A DNA stretch of 64,000 nt from JBFXAN01 sp050184225 (GCA_050184225.1 JBFXAN010000009.1:1-64000), one strand, 5' to 3'. Numbered from the stretch's first letter, positions 42,962-51,577 are shown. Translations and numbers: made by a program. The notes: a model not told the origin generated them from the sequence alone.

Positions 42962-44350
42962 CTATGTCGCCACGGTCCTCGCCTTCATCTCGCGCGGGCC
43001 GATGTTCTGATTATGGTGGAAGACGTTGTCGGGGTCGTACCTGGCTTTCACGCCCGCCAGCCGGTCGTAGACGGCGTCTCCGTACGCCTCGCGGACCCGG
43101 TCAGGCTCCTCGTCGGCGCCGAGGAAGTTGACATAGACGCCGTCGCGGAAGCGGTCGAGGGCGGCGAAGAAGCCCCTCGTCCAAGCGATGTCGTGGTCGC
43201 CGTAGTCTTCGCCCGGCTGCCATACGGCGTCGAGCGTGATCGCGTGCGACACCTGTCGGTTCCCGAACGCCGTGTCGCCTCCGGACACGCGGCTGACCGC
43301 GCCGCCCAGGTGGAACAGGGCCGCGTACGAGCGCGGCGACGAGGCCGCGAACGCGTGCTCGGCGATGACGTTGACGAGATCGTCGCTGAGCTCGGGCAGG
43401 TACGTGGACTTCCAGTAGTAGTTCCAACCGTGACGCACGGTGGAATCAATGCCGCTCTGGTGGTCCACGTACGGCGTCGGCGCAACCAGGTCGAGCAGGG
43501 GCGCCCCAAGGGCGCGCAACGGGCGGAGCACCGCCTCGGCCTCCTCGATCGGCCCGGCGTAGCAACTCGCCACGATCACCACCGGACGCCAGTGCAGATC
43601 CGCGGGGATGACCGGTAGCGGTGGCGCGGTGCCGAACCGCACCACCGTGCCGAGCTCGTCGGGGGCGTCGTGGACGAAGTCGCGGTAGAAGCGGAGGACC
43701 GTGTCGGTGTCGGCCGCGTCCCAGAGAATCGGCCCCGCCAGGACATCGGGTCCGAGGGGGTGGAGCCGGAAGTCGAACGAGGTGACCACGCCGAAGTTCC
43801 CGCCGCCTCCCCGCAGCGCCCAGAACAGGTCGGCATGCTCGTTTTCGGACACCCGCAACATGTCGCCCGCTGCCGTAACGACGTGGGCGGCGAACAGGTT
43901 GTCGACCGTGAGGCCGTGCTTGCGCATCAGCCAGCCGATGCCGCCGCCGAGGGTGAGACCGGCGACCCCCGTGTGACTGACGATGCCGCCGGTGGTTGCC
44001 AGACCGTGGACCTGCGTCTCGTGGTCGACATCGCCCCACAGCGCGCCACCCTGCACCCGGGCGGTGCGGCCGGCCGGGTCGACCCACACGGCCCGCATCT
44101 CCGAGAGGTCGATGACGATGCCGTCGTCGCATACGGCAGTGCCGGCCACATTGTGGCCGCCGCCTCGTACGGCGATCTCCAGGCCGTGGTCGCGTGCGAA
44201 CCGCACAGCAGCCGCCACGTCGGCGGCGCCGCGGCAGCGGGCGATGAGTCGGGGGTGGCGGTCAATGGCGCCGTTCCATATGGCGCGGACGTCGTCGTAG
44301 CCGGCGTGGTCAGCGGTGATCAGCTGGCCCCGAAATCCGTTGATCTCCAT
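42962..44350 (-). CDS. FAD-linked oxidase, BBE family
   Basis: 462 residues; ATG 44350 preceded by GAGGAGG. FAD_binding_4 domain with VRGGGHNVAG at 61-70 (His66, the usual 8-alpha-histidyl FAD link) and HTGVAGLTLGGGIGWLMRKHG near 125-145, and the C-terminal BBE motif RYDPDNVFHHNQNI near 442. The site of a second covalent link (Cys in bicovalent members) is Thr/Val here, so the FAD is probably singly attached. It oxidises alcohols, sugars or reactive metabolites using oxygen. It is divergent from an HxlR regulator with a dyad between them. Confidence 0.9.
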   Translation of the reverse strand: MEINGFRGQLITADHAGYDDVRAIWNGAIDRHPRLIARCRGAADVAAAVRFARDHGLEIAVRGGGHNVAGTAVCDDGIVIDLSEMRAVWVDPAGRTARVQGGALWGDVDHETQVHGLATTGGIVSHTGVAGLTLGGGIGWLMRKHGLTVDNLFAAHVVTAAGDMLRVSENEHADLFWALRGGGGNFGVVTSFDFRLHPLGPDVLAGPILWDAADTDTVLRFYRDFVHDAPDELGTVVRFGTAPPLPVIPADLHWRPVVIVASCYAGPIEEAEAVLRPLRALGAPLLDLVAPTPYVDHQSGIDSTVRHGWNYYWKSTYLPELSDDLVNVIAEHAFAASSPRSYAALFHLGGAVSRVSGGDTAFGNRQVSHAITLDAVWQPGEDYGDHDIAWTRGFFAALDRFRDGVYVNFLGADEEPDRVREAYGDAVYDRLAGVKARYDPDNVFHHNQNIGPREMKARTVAT

Positions 44351-44439
44351 CGCGGTTGCCTCCTCGCTGGGCTGGCCGGCCGCTTGGTAGCCGGCGTCGT
44401 CGGTGTTCGTGACTCGACCGTACGGCCGTGCTCCGCATC

Positions 44440-44466
44440 TGTGTAGTCTCAGATCTGGACTTCACA
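44440..44466. promoter_or_regulatory. 27-bp dyad between FAD oxidase and HxlR regulator
   Basis: TGTGTAGTC (44440-44448) and GACTTCACA (44458-44466) are inverted with one mismatch, centred on AGATCT. It lies 30 bases before the regulator ATG and 90 before the oxidase start. It is the likely HxlR operator controlling both. Confidence 0.6.
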
Positions 44467-44495
44467 GACCGCAGTGTGTCCACGATGATGAGGTC

Positions 44496-45200
44496 ATGAG
44501 GACCTACGGCCAGTACTGCCCGATCGCCCGTGGCGCCGAGATCTTCGCCGAGCGCTGGACGCCGGTGATCATCCGCAACCTGTATCTGGGTTGCGCAAGC
44601 TTCGGTGAGATTCTGGAGGGCGCGCCCGGTCTTTCCCGCACGCTGCTCTCAGCGCGGCTCAAGCAGCTCGAACGCCTCAGCATCGTCGAGTCAGCCCCCA
44701 AATCCCAGGGGCGCGGGCGTCACTACCAGCTCACGCCCGCCGGTCATGACCTCTTCAAGGTCTGTGCGTCGCTCGGCGCGTGGGGCGCCCGCTGGCTCGA
44801 GATCGCTCCCGAACACCTCGATCCGTTTGTCGCTCTGTGGTCGATGTGCAACGCGCTACGCCGGGAGCGGCTCCCCGATCGACGCGTCGTCATCCGTTTC
44901 GATTTCACCGGCCACCGGCGCAGCGAGCGGTTCTGGCTTCTGATCGAGCGCGGCGAAACCGAGATCTGCAAGGAGTATCCCGGCCTCGACGAGGATCTCT
45001 ATATCACGGCGGAAGCCGAAGCCTTCGTCAAATGGCACGCCGGCCAGCTCACCTGGGCGGCGGCCACCCGCGACCGCCGCATCGAGCTCGACGGCCCCGC
45101 GTGGCTCGTCCGCGCCTTCCCGACCTGGAACGCCCGCAGCATGTTCGCCGACATCACGCCACGGCACCTGGCCCGCGGCCCCGAGGCTGTCGACCCATAG
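44496..45200 (+). CDS. HxlR-family regulator with C-terminal SCP2-like domain
   Basis: 234 residues from ATG 44496 (GATGAGG upstream). HxlR winged helix at 1-100: YCPIARGAEIFAERWTPVII near 7-26, LSRTLLSARLKQLERLSIVE near 47-66 and GRGRHYQLTPAG near 71. The second half (about 120-225) resembles an SCP2/sterol-carrier-like domain (VIRFDFTGHRRSERFWLL, WAAATRDRRIELDG), as in other actinobacterial and Chloroflexi HxlR proteins, perhaps for ligand sensing. It probably represses the divergent FAD oxidase. Confidence 0.85.
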   Translation: MRTYGQYCPIARGAEIFAERWTPVIIRNLYLGCASFGEILEGAPGLSRTLLSARLKQLERLSIVESAPKSQGRGRHYQLTPAGHDLFKVCASLGAWGARWLEIAPEHLDPFVALWSMCNALRRERLPDRRVVIRFDFTGHRRSERFWLLIERGETEICKEYPGLDEDLYITAEAEAFVKWHAGQLTWAAATRDRRIELDGPAWLVRAFPTWNARSMFADITPRHLARGPEAVDP

Positions 45201-45381
45201 CGGGACGAGCGCCGGACGCGAAGAAGGATTACGGAGAGAGGTGAGGGAGGAGAGTCAAAGTGAGCAGATCACTGCGGGAGTGCCATGGAAAGCATGACTG
45301 AAGAACGCTCAAAGAGCGAGGCGCCCAGTCGTCGCTGACAGGGCCCATAGGTGAGTAGCTGTTGTGGAGGAGCAAGCGACA

Positions 45382-45861
45382 ATGGATTCGCGGCTTGACC
45401 GGATGGAAACCTGTGGCCGATGCGGTAGGAGCACGATGGGAGACTCCGTGCGTTGGGTTTCCGACGGGCATCAAGCGCTGCCTGTCGCATACCACAACGA
45501 TTGTATGGCGGGAATCAGGCACGCGCGCGCGACAGAGTGTCGTCTGTCAGAACACGAGTATGAGCAAATCGCTCGGAAGGAGGCGGGCGGCGCGTATCAG
45601 TGGGTCAAGTTACGCTGTCGCGTGTGCGGGATGGGTAGCACCATGGAGCTCACCCGTATCGCCCCCAAAACGTACCGACTGGACAAGACGGACTTCCCGG
45701 CAACGCACTCGGAAACCATTCCGCGGCACTTCCTCGCGTGGGCACACAGCAGGCATTCCGAGTTTGTCGCGCACATCCGGGCCACAGGGGTGACCGTGGT
45801 CGATGGGGACTCGACCACACTCGCCACGCCGATCAGCGTCCCCCTGTTTGACGGCCGCTAG
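45382..45861 (+). CDS. Zinc-ribbon-like hypothetical protein
   Basis: 159 residues from ATG 45382 (GGAGGAG ten bases upstream). CGRC near 10 and CRVC near 77 could chelate one metal; CxxC pairs and a His-rich middle (HSETIPRHFLAWAHSRHSEF near 118) are the features. GC is a little lower than around it. No family is recognised. Between it and the next gene (45862-46120) nothing could be assigned. Confidence 0.6.
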   Translation: MDSRLDRMETCGRCGRSTMGDSVRWVSDGHQALPVAYHNDCMAGIRHARATECRLSEHEYEQIARKEAGGAYQWVKLRCRVCGMGSTMELTRIAPKTYRLDKTDFPATHSETIPRHFLAWAHSRHSEFVAHIRATGVTVVDGDSTTLATPISVPLFDGR

Positions 45862-46120
45862 AATGGCAGCCAGCGGTCGTTTGTTGACAACGGTCAGAAG
45901 CTACCATGGAGTGCGATGGGGTGCCTCTGCCCCAGCCAGTCGAGTAGTGACTGGAGGGCAGCTAACAGGGACTGCCTGAACCAGCCGCGGCAGGTGAGCG
46001 CCAGAGCATGACCCACGGCCCAGCCCGCTGCCTCCACCTGGGCGCGTTTGGCGGTCTGCATGGCATCGTGCCGTCTTCTCCGAGCGTTCACGGAGTTGCA
46101 CGGTGGAGTGTGAGTCGTGC

Positions 46121-46348
46121 TCATGCACTAAGATCGGGGACGTGTTCGTCCTCGTACTTCTCGATCAGCGTGCCAATGACCTCCATCAGCGAGGCGAGGG
46201 GATGGTCTTCGTCCTCGCCAACGGTATCGATCAAGGCGTCGAGCACCGCGACGAGCCGGTCATAGTCGTCGTCGGAGCGTGGCACGAAGACGACCGGGGC
46301 GACCGATGCCCAGGCGCTGGTTGCCATCTCGAGTTCCCGTGCGACCAT
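46121..46348 (-). CDS. higA: HigA-type antitoxin, C-terminally truncated
   Basis: 75 residues from ATG 46348 (AAGGAG upstream). It matches the N-terminal region of YgjM/HigA antitoxins: YDRLVAVLDALIDTVGEDED near 29-48 then HPLASLMEVIGTLIEKYEDE. These proteins normally continue into an HTH (Q-x-DL-x-IG..), but here the frame stops after HVPDLSA and no HTH follows in any frame nearby. The toxin could still be neutralised, but operator binding should be lost. Confidence 0.75.
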   Translation of the reverse strand: MVARELEMATSAWASVAPVVFVPRSDDDYDRLVAVLDALIDTVGEDEDHPLASLMEVIGTLIEKYEDEHVPDLSA

Positions 46349-46352
46349 CCGC

Positions 46353-46640
46353 CTACTCCTTCCACCGGCCTTCGTCGTACTCAGCGTGCGTGAGCACGGC
46401 GCGGATGTAGACTCGTTGTCGGTTGTAGTGTACGGCCGCAATCAACCGAACCCGGTTGCCACTCACATTGAACACCGTAAGCTTCCCGACCTGATCGGCG
46501 CTTGGGAACACGACTCGGAGTTCAGCAAATGAGTGATAGGAGTGGGACTTCATGAGCCGATACCAACGCTCAAGCGCCGATGCGGCGTCGGCGTGTAGCG
46601 CCGCGAACTCATTGAGCCGTTTGCGGGTTATGACATGCAT
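46353..46640 (-). CDS. higB: HigB-type mRNA-interferase toxin
   Basis: 95 residues, complete. Start MHVITRKRLNEFAALHADAA, then WYRLMKSHSYHSFAELRVVF, VGKLTVFNVSGNRVRLIAAV and VYIRAVLTHAEYDEGRWKE: the YgjN/HigB fold with its conserved H-x-x-Y/D end. It precedes higA by four bases, the usual toxin-first order. It should cleave ribosome-bound mRNA. Confidence 0.88.
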   Translation of the reverse strand: MHVITRKRLNEFAALHADAASALERWYRLMKSHSYHSFAELRVVFPSADQVGKLTVFNVSGNRVRLIAAVHYNRQRVYIRAVLTHAEYDEGRWKE

Positions 46641-47032
46641 CGTGCCCGCTGGTGGTCAGCCGTTCTTCGTCTTGCCTCGCCAGCAACTCGTCGTAGCGGC
46701 GACACCTCTCAGCGGGCGGGCCACGCTCGCGCGAGGTCGCCACGGTGCGGCGCTGCGGCGGGTCTGCTGGTCATCGGCGCGATCGTACCACGCCGCACCG
46801 TGAGAGATCCCTCGAAGAATCATGCGGTGGCCGTCGCCGCTCCCGACGACATGCTTACCGCGCCACCGATGCACCACTTTGCCGGACGCCAGTCCGCCGC
46901 TGGGAGCGGCATGACCGAAGTGTCGCTGGGATACACTGTGATCCGGTCCTGGCAGCAACCCGTCGATGTGGTGCTCGCCAGCAGGCGCACTGGATCCCCG
47001 CCAAGCGGCAGATTCTGACATAGTTGGCGGCC
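46641..47032. other. Intergenic region upstream of higB and the amidohydrolase
   Basis: 392 bases without a supported gene. It must carry the divergent promoters of higBA and of the amidohydrolase. Short frames over it have no protein-like features. Confidence 0.45.
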
Positions 47033-47965
47033 ATGCGGTTGGCAGGGTACACAGCCCGTCCGGTCGTTCCGGTGGTGGATCACCATCAACACCTCTTCAG
47101 CCCCGCCGTCGCCGCGATGCTCGCCGCCGGCGCGGGCGGATCGCCGCCGATCACGGCGCCCGATGTGCTGACGCTGCTCGATGTGGCCGGTATCCGCCGC
47201 GCGCTCTTGCTCTCCGTCGCCTATCTCTACGGCAGCCCCACACGCACCGTCGCCGACGAGGAGGCCGCCGTCCGCGCCGAGAACGACTGGATCGGCGCCC
47301 AGGCGGCGCAGCACCCGGACCGCCTGCGCGCGTTCGCCAGCTTCAACCCGCTCGCCCCATACGCGCTCGACGAGCTCGCCCGGTGCGCCCGTGATCCGAG
47401 CCTCCGCCACGGCATCAAGCTCCACTTCGGCAACTCGGACGTGCAACTGAACGACCCCGCGCACCTCGCCCAACTCCGTGCCGTGTTCCGGGCGGCCAAT
47501 GACCGCCGCATGGCGATCGTGGTGCACCTGCGCGCGTCCATCTCCAGGAACCGGCCGTATGGCGCCCCCCAGGCGCGGATGTTCCTGGAGCAATTGCTCC
47601 CCCTCGCGCCCGACATCCCCGTACAGGTCGCCCACCTCGCCGGCAGCGGCCCCGGCTACGATGACCCGCCCGCCGACCGCGCCATGGCCGTGCTCGCCGA
47701 GGCGGTGGCGCGGGGCGACCCACGCACGCGCCGGCTCTGGTTCGACGTCGCGACGGTCGCGGACTACGAGATCTCGCCGCGGAACGCTGCACTCGTGGCA
47801 CGCCGCATTCGCCAGGCCGGCGTCGAGCGGGTCGTGTACGGCTCGGACGCGGCGGCGGGCGACAACCTCCGGCCGCGCGAGGGCTGGGCAGCGTTCCTGC
47901 GATTGCCGCTCGCGGCGGACGAGTTCGTGCGCATCGCCGGGAATGTGGCGCCATACCTCCGCTGA
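47033..47965 (+). CDS. Amidohydrolase-family (TIM-barrel) protein
   Basis: 310 residues from ATG 47033; a TTG lies three codons upstream. Amidohydrolase-2 signs: VVDHHQHLFSPAVAA near 14-28 with the HxH metal motif, HGIKLHFGN near 126, HLRASISRN near 165 and VVYGSDAA near 273 with the late Asp. No signal peptide. It hydrolyses or decarboxylates an aromatic or lactone-like substrate. It stands alone next to the HxlR gene on the opposite strand. Confidence 0.8.
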   Translation: MRLAGYTARPVVPVVDHHQHLFSPAVAAMLAAGAGGSPPITAPDVLTLLDVAGIRRALLLSVAYLYGSPTRTVADEEAAVRAENDWIGAQAAQHPDRLRAFASFNPLAPYALDELARCARDPSLRHGIKLHFGNSDVQLNDPAHLAQLRAVFRAANDRRMAIVVHLRASISRNRPYGAPQARMFLEQLLPLAPDIPVQVAHLAGSGPGYDDPPADRAMAVLAEAVARGDPRTRRLWFDVATVADYEISPRNAALVARRIRQAGVERVVYGSDAAAGDNLRPREGWAAFLRLPLAADEFVRIAGNVAPYLR

Positions 47966-48013
47966 GCGTCGCGGCAACCTACCCCGGCCGACAACACACC
48001 GATGCGCGTCCCT

Positions 48014-48532
48014 TCAGGTGTCGGCGGGCAGGCTGCCGTCGCCGTCGCTCATCGCCGCCTCGTAGGCGGCGCGCAGCCGTTCGCTTGGCCGCGGGGCGGC
48101 GGGGTCGGGCCGCGGCACGCCGAGGTGGATCTCGCGCAGTTCATCCATCATCGCCGCTACCAGCTCGGGACCCCCGTCGCGGAGCAACTCGGCGCGGACG
48201 CGCAGCCGCTGCTCGCCCTCGCGGTGCGCCAGGCCCCAGGTGCCGAGCGCGACCATGACCGGCAGCACCTGAATGCCCGCCTCGGTGAGCGAGTACTTCG
48301 CCCGCTGCCCACGGCGGGCGGCGTCGCGGGTCAGCAGCCCGGCCGCCACGAGCTGCTTGAGGCGACTCGCGAGGATGTTCGTGGCGATGCCCTCCTCGGA
48401 GCCGGCGACGAGCTCGCGGAAGTGGCGACGGTTGCCGAACATGATGTCGCGCAGCACGAGGACCGCCCACGGGTCGCCGAGCACCTCGACGGCGGCGTTG
48501 ATCGCGCATCCTGAACGCGGGGCAGGATCCAT
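48014..48532 (-). CDS. HxlR-family transcriptional regulator
   Basis: 172 residues from ATG 48532 (GAGGAGG upstream). SGCAINAAVEVLGDPWAVLV near 7-26, FGNRRHFRELVAGSEEGIAT near 32, NILASRLKQLVAAGLLTRDA near 52-71, then RRGQRAKYSLTEAGI with the wing. Cys9 in the GCAIN position is the usual redox Cys of HxlR/HypR. It is divergent from an S51 peptidase gene with inverted repeats between, so it probably controls itself and that gene. Confidence 0.87.
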   Translation of the reverse strand: MDPAPRSGCAINAAVEVLGDPWAVLVLRDIMFGNRRHFRELVAGSEEGIATNILASRLKQLVAAGLLTRDAARRGQRAKYSLTEAGIQVLPVMVALGTWGLAHREGEQRLRVRAELLRDGGPELVAAMMDELREIHLGVPRPDPAAPRPSERLRAAYEAAMSDGDGSLPADT

Positions 48533-48549
48533 GCGCCCCTCCTCAAGTA

Positions 48550-48606
48550 CTTGCGATCTGCAATTTACTTCCGCTAACATACTCTGCAGTGATTGCAGAT
48601 TGCAAG
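48550..48606. promoter_or_regulatory. Operator-like inverted repeat upstream of the HxlR gene
   Basis: CTTGCGATCTGCAAT (48550-48564) and ATTGCAGATTGCAAG (48592-48606) are inverted with one mismatch, 27 bases apart. The right half also forms CTGCA..TGCAG (48584-48598). These fit cooperative binding of HxlR dimers. Confidence 0.6.
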
Positions 48607-48692
48607 CACTGCTCGTGCTGGGTAGTGGGTCGGCTTCACGTTGAGCGACAGGCTCATCGCGCGGGGCGACAAGAGCGCCGAGGGAGGGCATG

Positions 48693-49361
48693 ATGAAGTT
48701 ATTGCTCACGTCCGGGGGCATCAAGAACCCGAGCATCCAGGCCGCGCTGGTCGGCCTCCTGGGCAAGCCGATCGCCGAGGCCAACGCGCTCTGCATCACC
48801 ACCGCCTCATACGGGCACCCTATGGCCGGCCCTGCCGCAGCCTGGAGTTTCATCAGCGGCCGCGACGAAGCCCCCATGTGCGAGCTGGGGTGGAAGTCCT
48901 TGGGCGTGCTGGAGCTGACCGCGCTGCCCAGCATCGGCAAGGAGCGTTGGGTCCCCTGGGTCCGGGAAACCGACGCGCTGCTGGTGAACGGCGGCGATAC
49001 CCTCTATCTGTGCTACTGGATGCAGCAGTCTGGATTGGCGGACCTCCTGCCATCGCTGCGCGAGACGGTCTGGGCGGGGCTGAGCGCCGGGAGCATGGTG
49101 ATGACCCCTCGCATCGGCGCGGCCTTCGTCGGCTGGACCCCGCCCATCGGCGGCGACGAGACGCTCGGCCTGGTGGATTTCTCGATCTTCCCACACCTCG
49201 ATTACCCGACTTTTCCGGAGAATACCCTGGCCCACGCAGAACGGTGGGCCGCCGGTATCGCCGGACCGGCATACGCGATCGATGACGAGACCGCCATCAA
49301 AGTCGTTGACGGCACCGTCGAAGTCGTCTCCGAGGGGCGCTGGAAGCTGTTCACTCCCTGA
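48693..49361 (+). CDS. S51-family peptidase (dipeptidase E-like)
   Basis: 222 residues from ATG 48693 (GAGG five bases upstream; another ATG directly before). Catalytic Ser131 in GLSAGSMVM, NGGDT at 99-103 and SIFPHLDYP near 167 with the His. Start MKLLLTSGGIKNPSIQAAL matches the family. Aspartyl dipeptidase E removes N-terminal Asp; cyanophycinase-like and other variants exist. It is probably under the divergent HxlR regulator. Confidence 0.87.
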   Translation: MKLLLTSGGIKNPSIQAALVGLLGKPIAEANALCITTASYGHPMAGPAAAWSFISGRDEAPMCELGWKSLGVLELTALPSIGKERWVPWVRETDALLVNGGDTLYLCYWMQQSGLADLLPSLRETVWAGLSAGSMVMTPRIGAAFVGWTPPIGGDETLGLVDFSIFPHLDYPTFPENTLAHAERWAAGIAGPAYAIDDETAIKVVDGTVEVVSEGRWKLFTP

Positions 49362-49478
49362 CACCGAGAGGCCCGCGGATTCGCGCGCGACCGTTGGCCG
49401 TTGTGGCTGAAAGTGGGTGGGTCCGTAGCGTCAATCAACGCTCAGATTCAAACTGACCGACGACCGCAGGAGGTTATC

Positions 49479-50138
49479 ATGTCCCAAGTCCGCGTCCACA
49501 ATTTCGCGATCTCACTCGACGGGTTCGGCACCGGCGACGGCCTCACGCTCGACGCCCCGTTTGGGCACGCCGGGGAACGTCTGCACGAGTGGATGTTCGC
49601 CACCCGATTCTGGCACGCGATGGTTGGCGAGGCCGGTGGCAGCACGGGTGTCGACAATGCCTTCGCCGAGCGGCACGGCCCCGGCATCGGCGCCGAGATC
49701 ATGGGCCGGGGCAAGTTCGGCCCGCCCCAGGCCGGTCCCTGGACCGGCGTCGGCACCGAGGAGGAGTGGCGTGGCTGGTGGGGGCCGAACCCGCCGTTCC
49801 ACACGCCCGTGTTCGTGATCACCCACCACCCACGCCCGTCAATCGAGATGGAGGGCGGCACCGTGTTCCACTTCGTCGACGCCGGCCCGCGGGAGGCGCT
49901 TGACCTCGCCCGTCAGGCGGCCGGCGGCCTCGATGTGCGCATCGGCGGCGGCCCGGCGACGGTGCGCGACTTCCTCGCCGCCGACCTGATCGACACGCTC
50001 CACGTCGTGCAGGTACCGATCCTGCTCGGCCGCGGCGGCCGCCTATGGGACGGTCTGGAAGGCATCGAGGAGCGCTTCGATGTCGAGATCGTCTCGTCGC
50101 CGAGCGGTGTCGCGCACGTGACGTTCATGCGTCGATAG
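49479..50138 (+). CDS. RibD/DHFR-like reductase
   Basis: 219 residues; ATG 49479 preceded by AGGAGG. RibD C-terminal/DHFR fold: VHNFAISLDGFGTGDG near 5-20, GRGKFGPP near 78, FVITHHPRPSIEMEGG near 110 and DVRIGGGPATVRDFLAADLIDTLHV (split) near 147-171. IGGGP binds the nicotinamide cofactor. It may reduce a pterin or an unrelated xenobiotic; family members are often annotated dihydrofolate reductase without proof. Confidence 0.88.
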   Translation: MSQVRVHNFAISLDGFGTGDGLTLDAPFGHAGERLHEWMFATRFWHAMVGEAGGSTGVDNAFAERHGPGIGAEIMGRGKFGPPQAGPWTGVGTEEEWRGWWGPNPPFHTPVFVITHHPRPSIEMEGGTVFHFVDAGPREALDLARQAAGGLDVRIGGGPATVRDFLAADLIDTLHVVQVPILLGRGGRLWDGLEGIEERFDVEIVSSPSGVAHVTFMRR

Positions 50139-50274
50139 TCGATCGCGCCGGCAGCATCGGAGTTGTATGCCTCTAGTGAGAAATTCTTGCCGGCAGCCTA
50201 TCGGACCCGGAGCGAGGCGTTCGCAGCAGGGGTTAGAGGCGGCCGGAGGAGAGACCAAGACAACGAGCGACGAG

Positions 50275-50391
50275 ATGACGCGATACCTGATCTCGTTCGA
50301 TGACGGCGCGATGACCTTCCCCGAGGCGGATCTGCCCGACGTGGACGCGGCCGTTTCATGCCCACCGGCCTCGACCACGGGGTCAAGATGA
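50275..50391 (+). pseudogene. N-terminal fragment of a YCII-like gene
   Basis: From ATG 50275 it reads MTRYLISFDDGAMTFPEADL then PDVDAAV, the start of YCII-related small proteins, and then loses similarity. Another frame nearby has MPTGLDHGVKM, possibly from a later part of a gene. The rest of the domain is missing, so it is a deletion remnant. Confidence 0.6.
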
Positions 50392-50482
50392 AACGGGGGC
50401 TCGCTTGAAGGAGCTGGTCGGCCGGCGCGGGAGGCAGTGCGGCTGGCCGCGCGTCAGCCAGTCACCGCTCAAGGAGGTCATC

Positions 50483-50527
50483 ATGACTCACATTTCAACC
50501 ACCACCGCGGAAGACGGTACACAATGA
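50483..50527 (+). pseudogene. 14-codon leader, remnant of an alpha/beta-hydrolase start
   Basis: ATG 50483 after a perfect AAGGAGGTCATC; product MTHISTTTAEDGTQ. This is how haloperoxidase-like alpha/beta hydrolases begin (TTKDGTQIYYKDWG). Its TGA overlaps the next ATG (50524). It could now act as a translated leader that couples translation into the MBL gene. Confidence 0.55.
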
Positions 50528-51144
50528 ACGCCCCCACCTCGATCACCATCACGCCGGTCCTCGTTGCCGACCTGTTCGTCGAGGGCGAGCGGATGCCAGT
50601 CTACGTGCACGTCATCGACCATCCCGATGCGCGCGTACTGGTCGACACCGGCATGACGGAGCTGCACCCGGCGGATGCCGACCTCGATCCCCGCCTCTAT
50701 CCACTGAGCGAGCAGGACTTCGACCTCGCCGGCATCGACATCGTCGTCAACACACACCTGCACGGCGACCATTGCGGCGGCAACCACCTCTTCGCCGACA
50801 AGCCGATCTACGTCCAGCGTCGGGAGCTCGACGACGCGCACCGCAAGGACGACTACATTCGCGAGTGGGTCGATGCGCCCGGCGTGCGGTATGTGCCGAT
50901 CGACGGCGAGCTCGAGCTGCTTCCCGGGCTCCGACTCGTCCCGGCGCCGGGCCACACAGCCGGTACGCAGGTGGTCGTCGTCGAAACCGGCGGGCGCCCG
51001 GTCGTCGTCGGCGGTGACGTGGCGGTTTGGTTCGGCGAGCTTGAGGAGCCGCACACCGAAGGCCAGCTGCTGGTGCTTGCGCTCGACCCCGAGCTGGTCT
51101 GGCTCGCGCACGAGCACGAGCCGTGGCGCCCCCGCGCCGTCTGA
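50524..51144 (+). CDS. Metallo-beta-lactamase-fold hydrolase (AHL-lactonase-like)
   Basis: 206 residues. HLHGDHCGG motif with His78, His80, Asp82 and His83; further MBL ligands in PAPGHTAGTQ near 142 and GGDVAVWF near 163. Start region VLVADLFVEGERMPVYVHV and DARVLVDTGMTELHP are like AttM/AiiB quorum-quenching lactonases, as is the length somewhat below theirs (about 250). No own ribosome site; translation is coupled to the 14-codon leader. Confidence 0.87.
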   Translation: MNAPTSITITPVLVADLFVEGERMPVYVHVIDHPDARVLVDTGMTELHPADADLDPRLYPLSEQDFDLAGIDIVVNTHLHGDHCGGNHLFADKPIYVQRRELDDAHRKDDYIREWVDAPGVRYVPIDGELELLPGLRLVPAPGHTAGTQVVVVETGGRPVVVGGDVAVWFGELEEPHTEGQLLVLALDPELVWLAHEHEPWRPRAV

Positions 51145-51226
51145 GGCATCACGCCGGCGCGCTCTGAGTCGTCGAGTGGCATGGAACGAGGAGTCTTGTC
51201 GAAGAAGACGAGGCGGAGGGATTCGC

Positions 51227-51577
51227 GTGTCAGTGCAGAAGTCAATCGTTGAAGCCTACATGGACGGGTTCCGGTCGAGCGACCACGAGCGCATCCTGCG
51301 ATGCTTGACCGACGATGTCGTCTGGTACATCCACGGGCACCGCACCACCCGCGGCAAAGCCGAGTTCGACGACGAGATCGAGAACCCCGAGTTCGAGGGC
51401 AGCCCCGACCTGGAGGTTCATCGGACATTCGAGGACGGCAACGTCGTGGTGATCACCGGTGAGGGCCGAGGCCGCCACCGAGTCAGTGGCCCGTTCCGCT
51501 TCGCCTTCAACGATCTCTTCACCTTCAGAGGCGACCGCATCGAGCGCATTGACTCGTATGTGGTACCGCTGACCTGA
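51227..51577 (+). CDS. SnoaL-like / NTF2-fold protein
   Basis: 116 residues from GTG 51227, six bases after GGAGGG. KSIVEAYMDGFRSSDHERIL near 5-24, CLTDDVVWYIHGHRTTRGKA near 25 and FTFRGDRIERIDSYVV near 98. A common small NTF2-like fold that binds hydrophobic ligands or catalyses isomerisation. Only weak similarity to the pair at 6009-6827. Confidence 0.8.
   Translation: MSVQKSIVEAYMDGFRSSDHERILRCLTDDVVWYIHGHRTTRGKAEFDDEIENPEFEGSPDLEVHRTFEDGNVVVITGEGRGRHRVSGPFRFAFNDLFTFRGDRIERIDSYVVPLT

Noticed and set aside
45894..46124. A 76-codon minus-strand frame downstream of higA
   Set aside because: Two overlapping frames of similar length, neither with known features; not the missing HTH of HigA.
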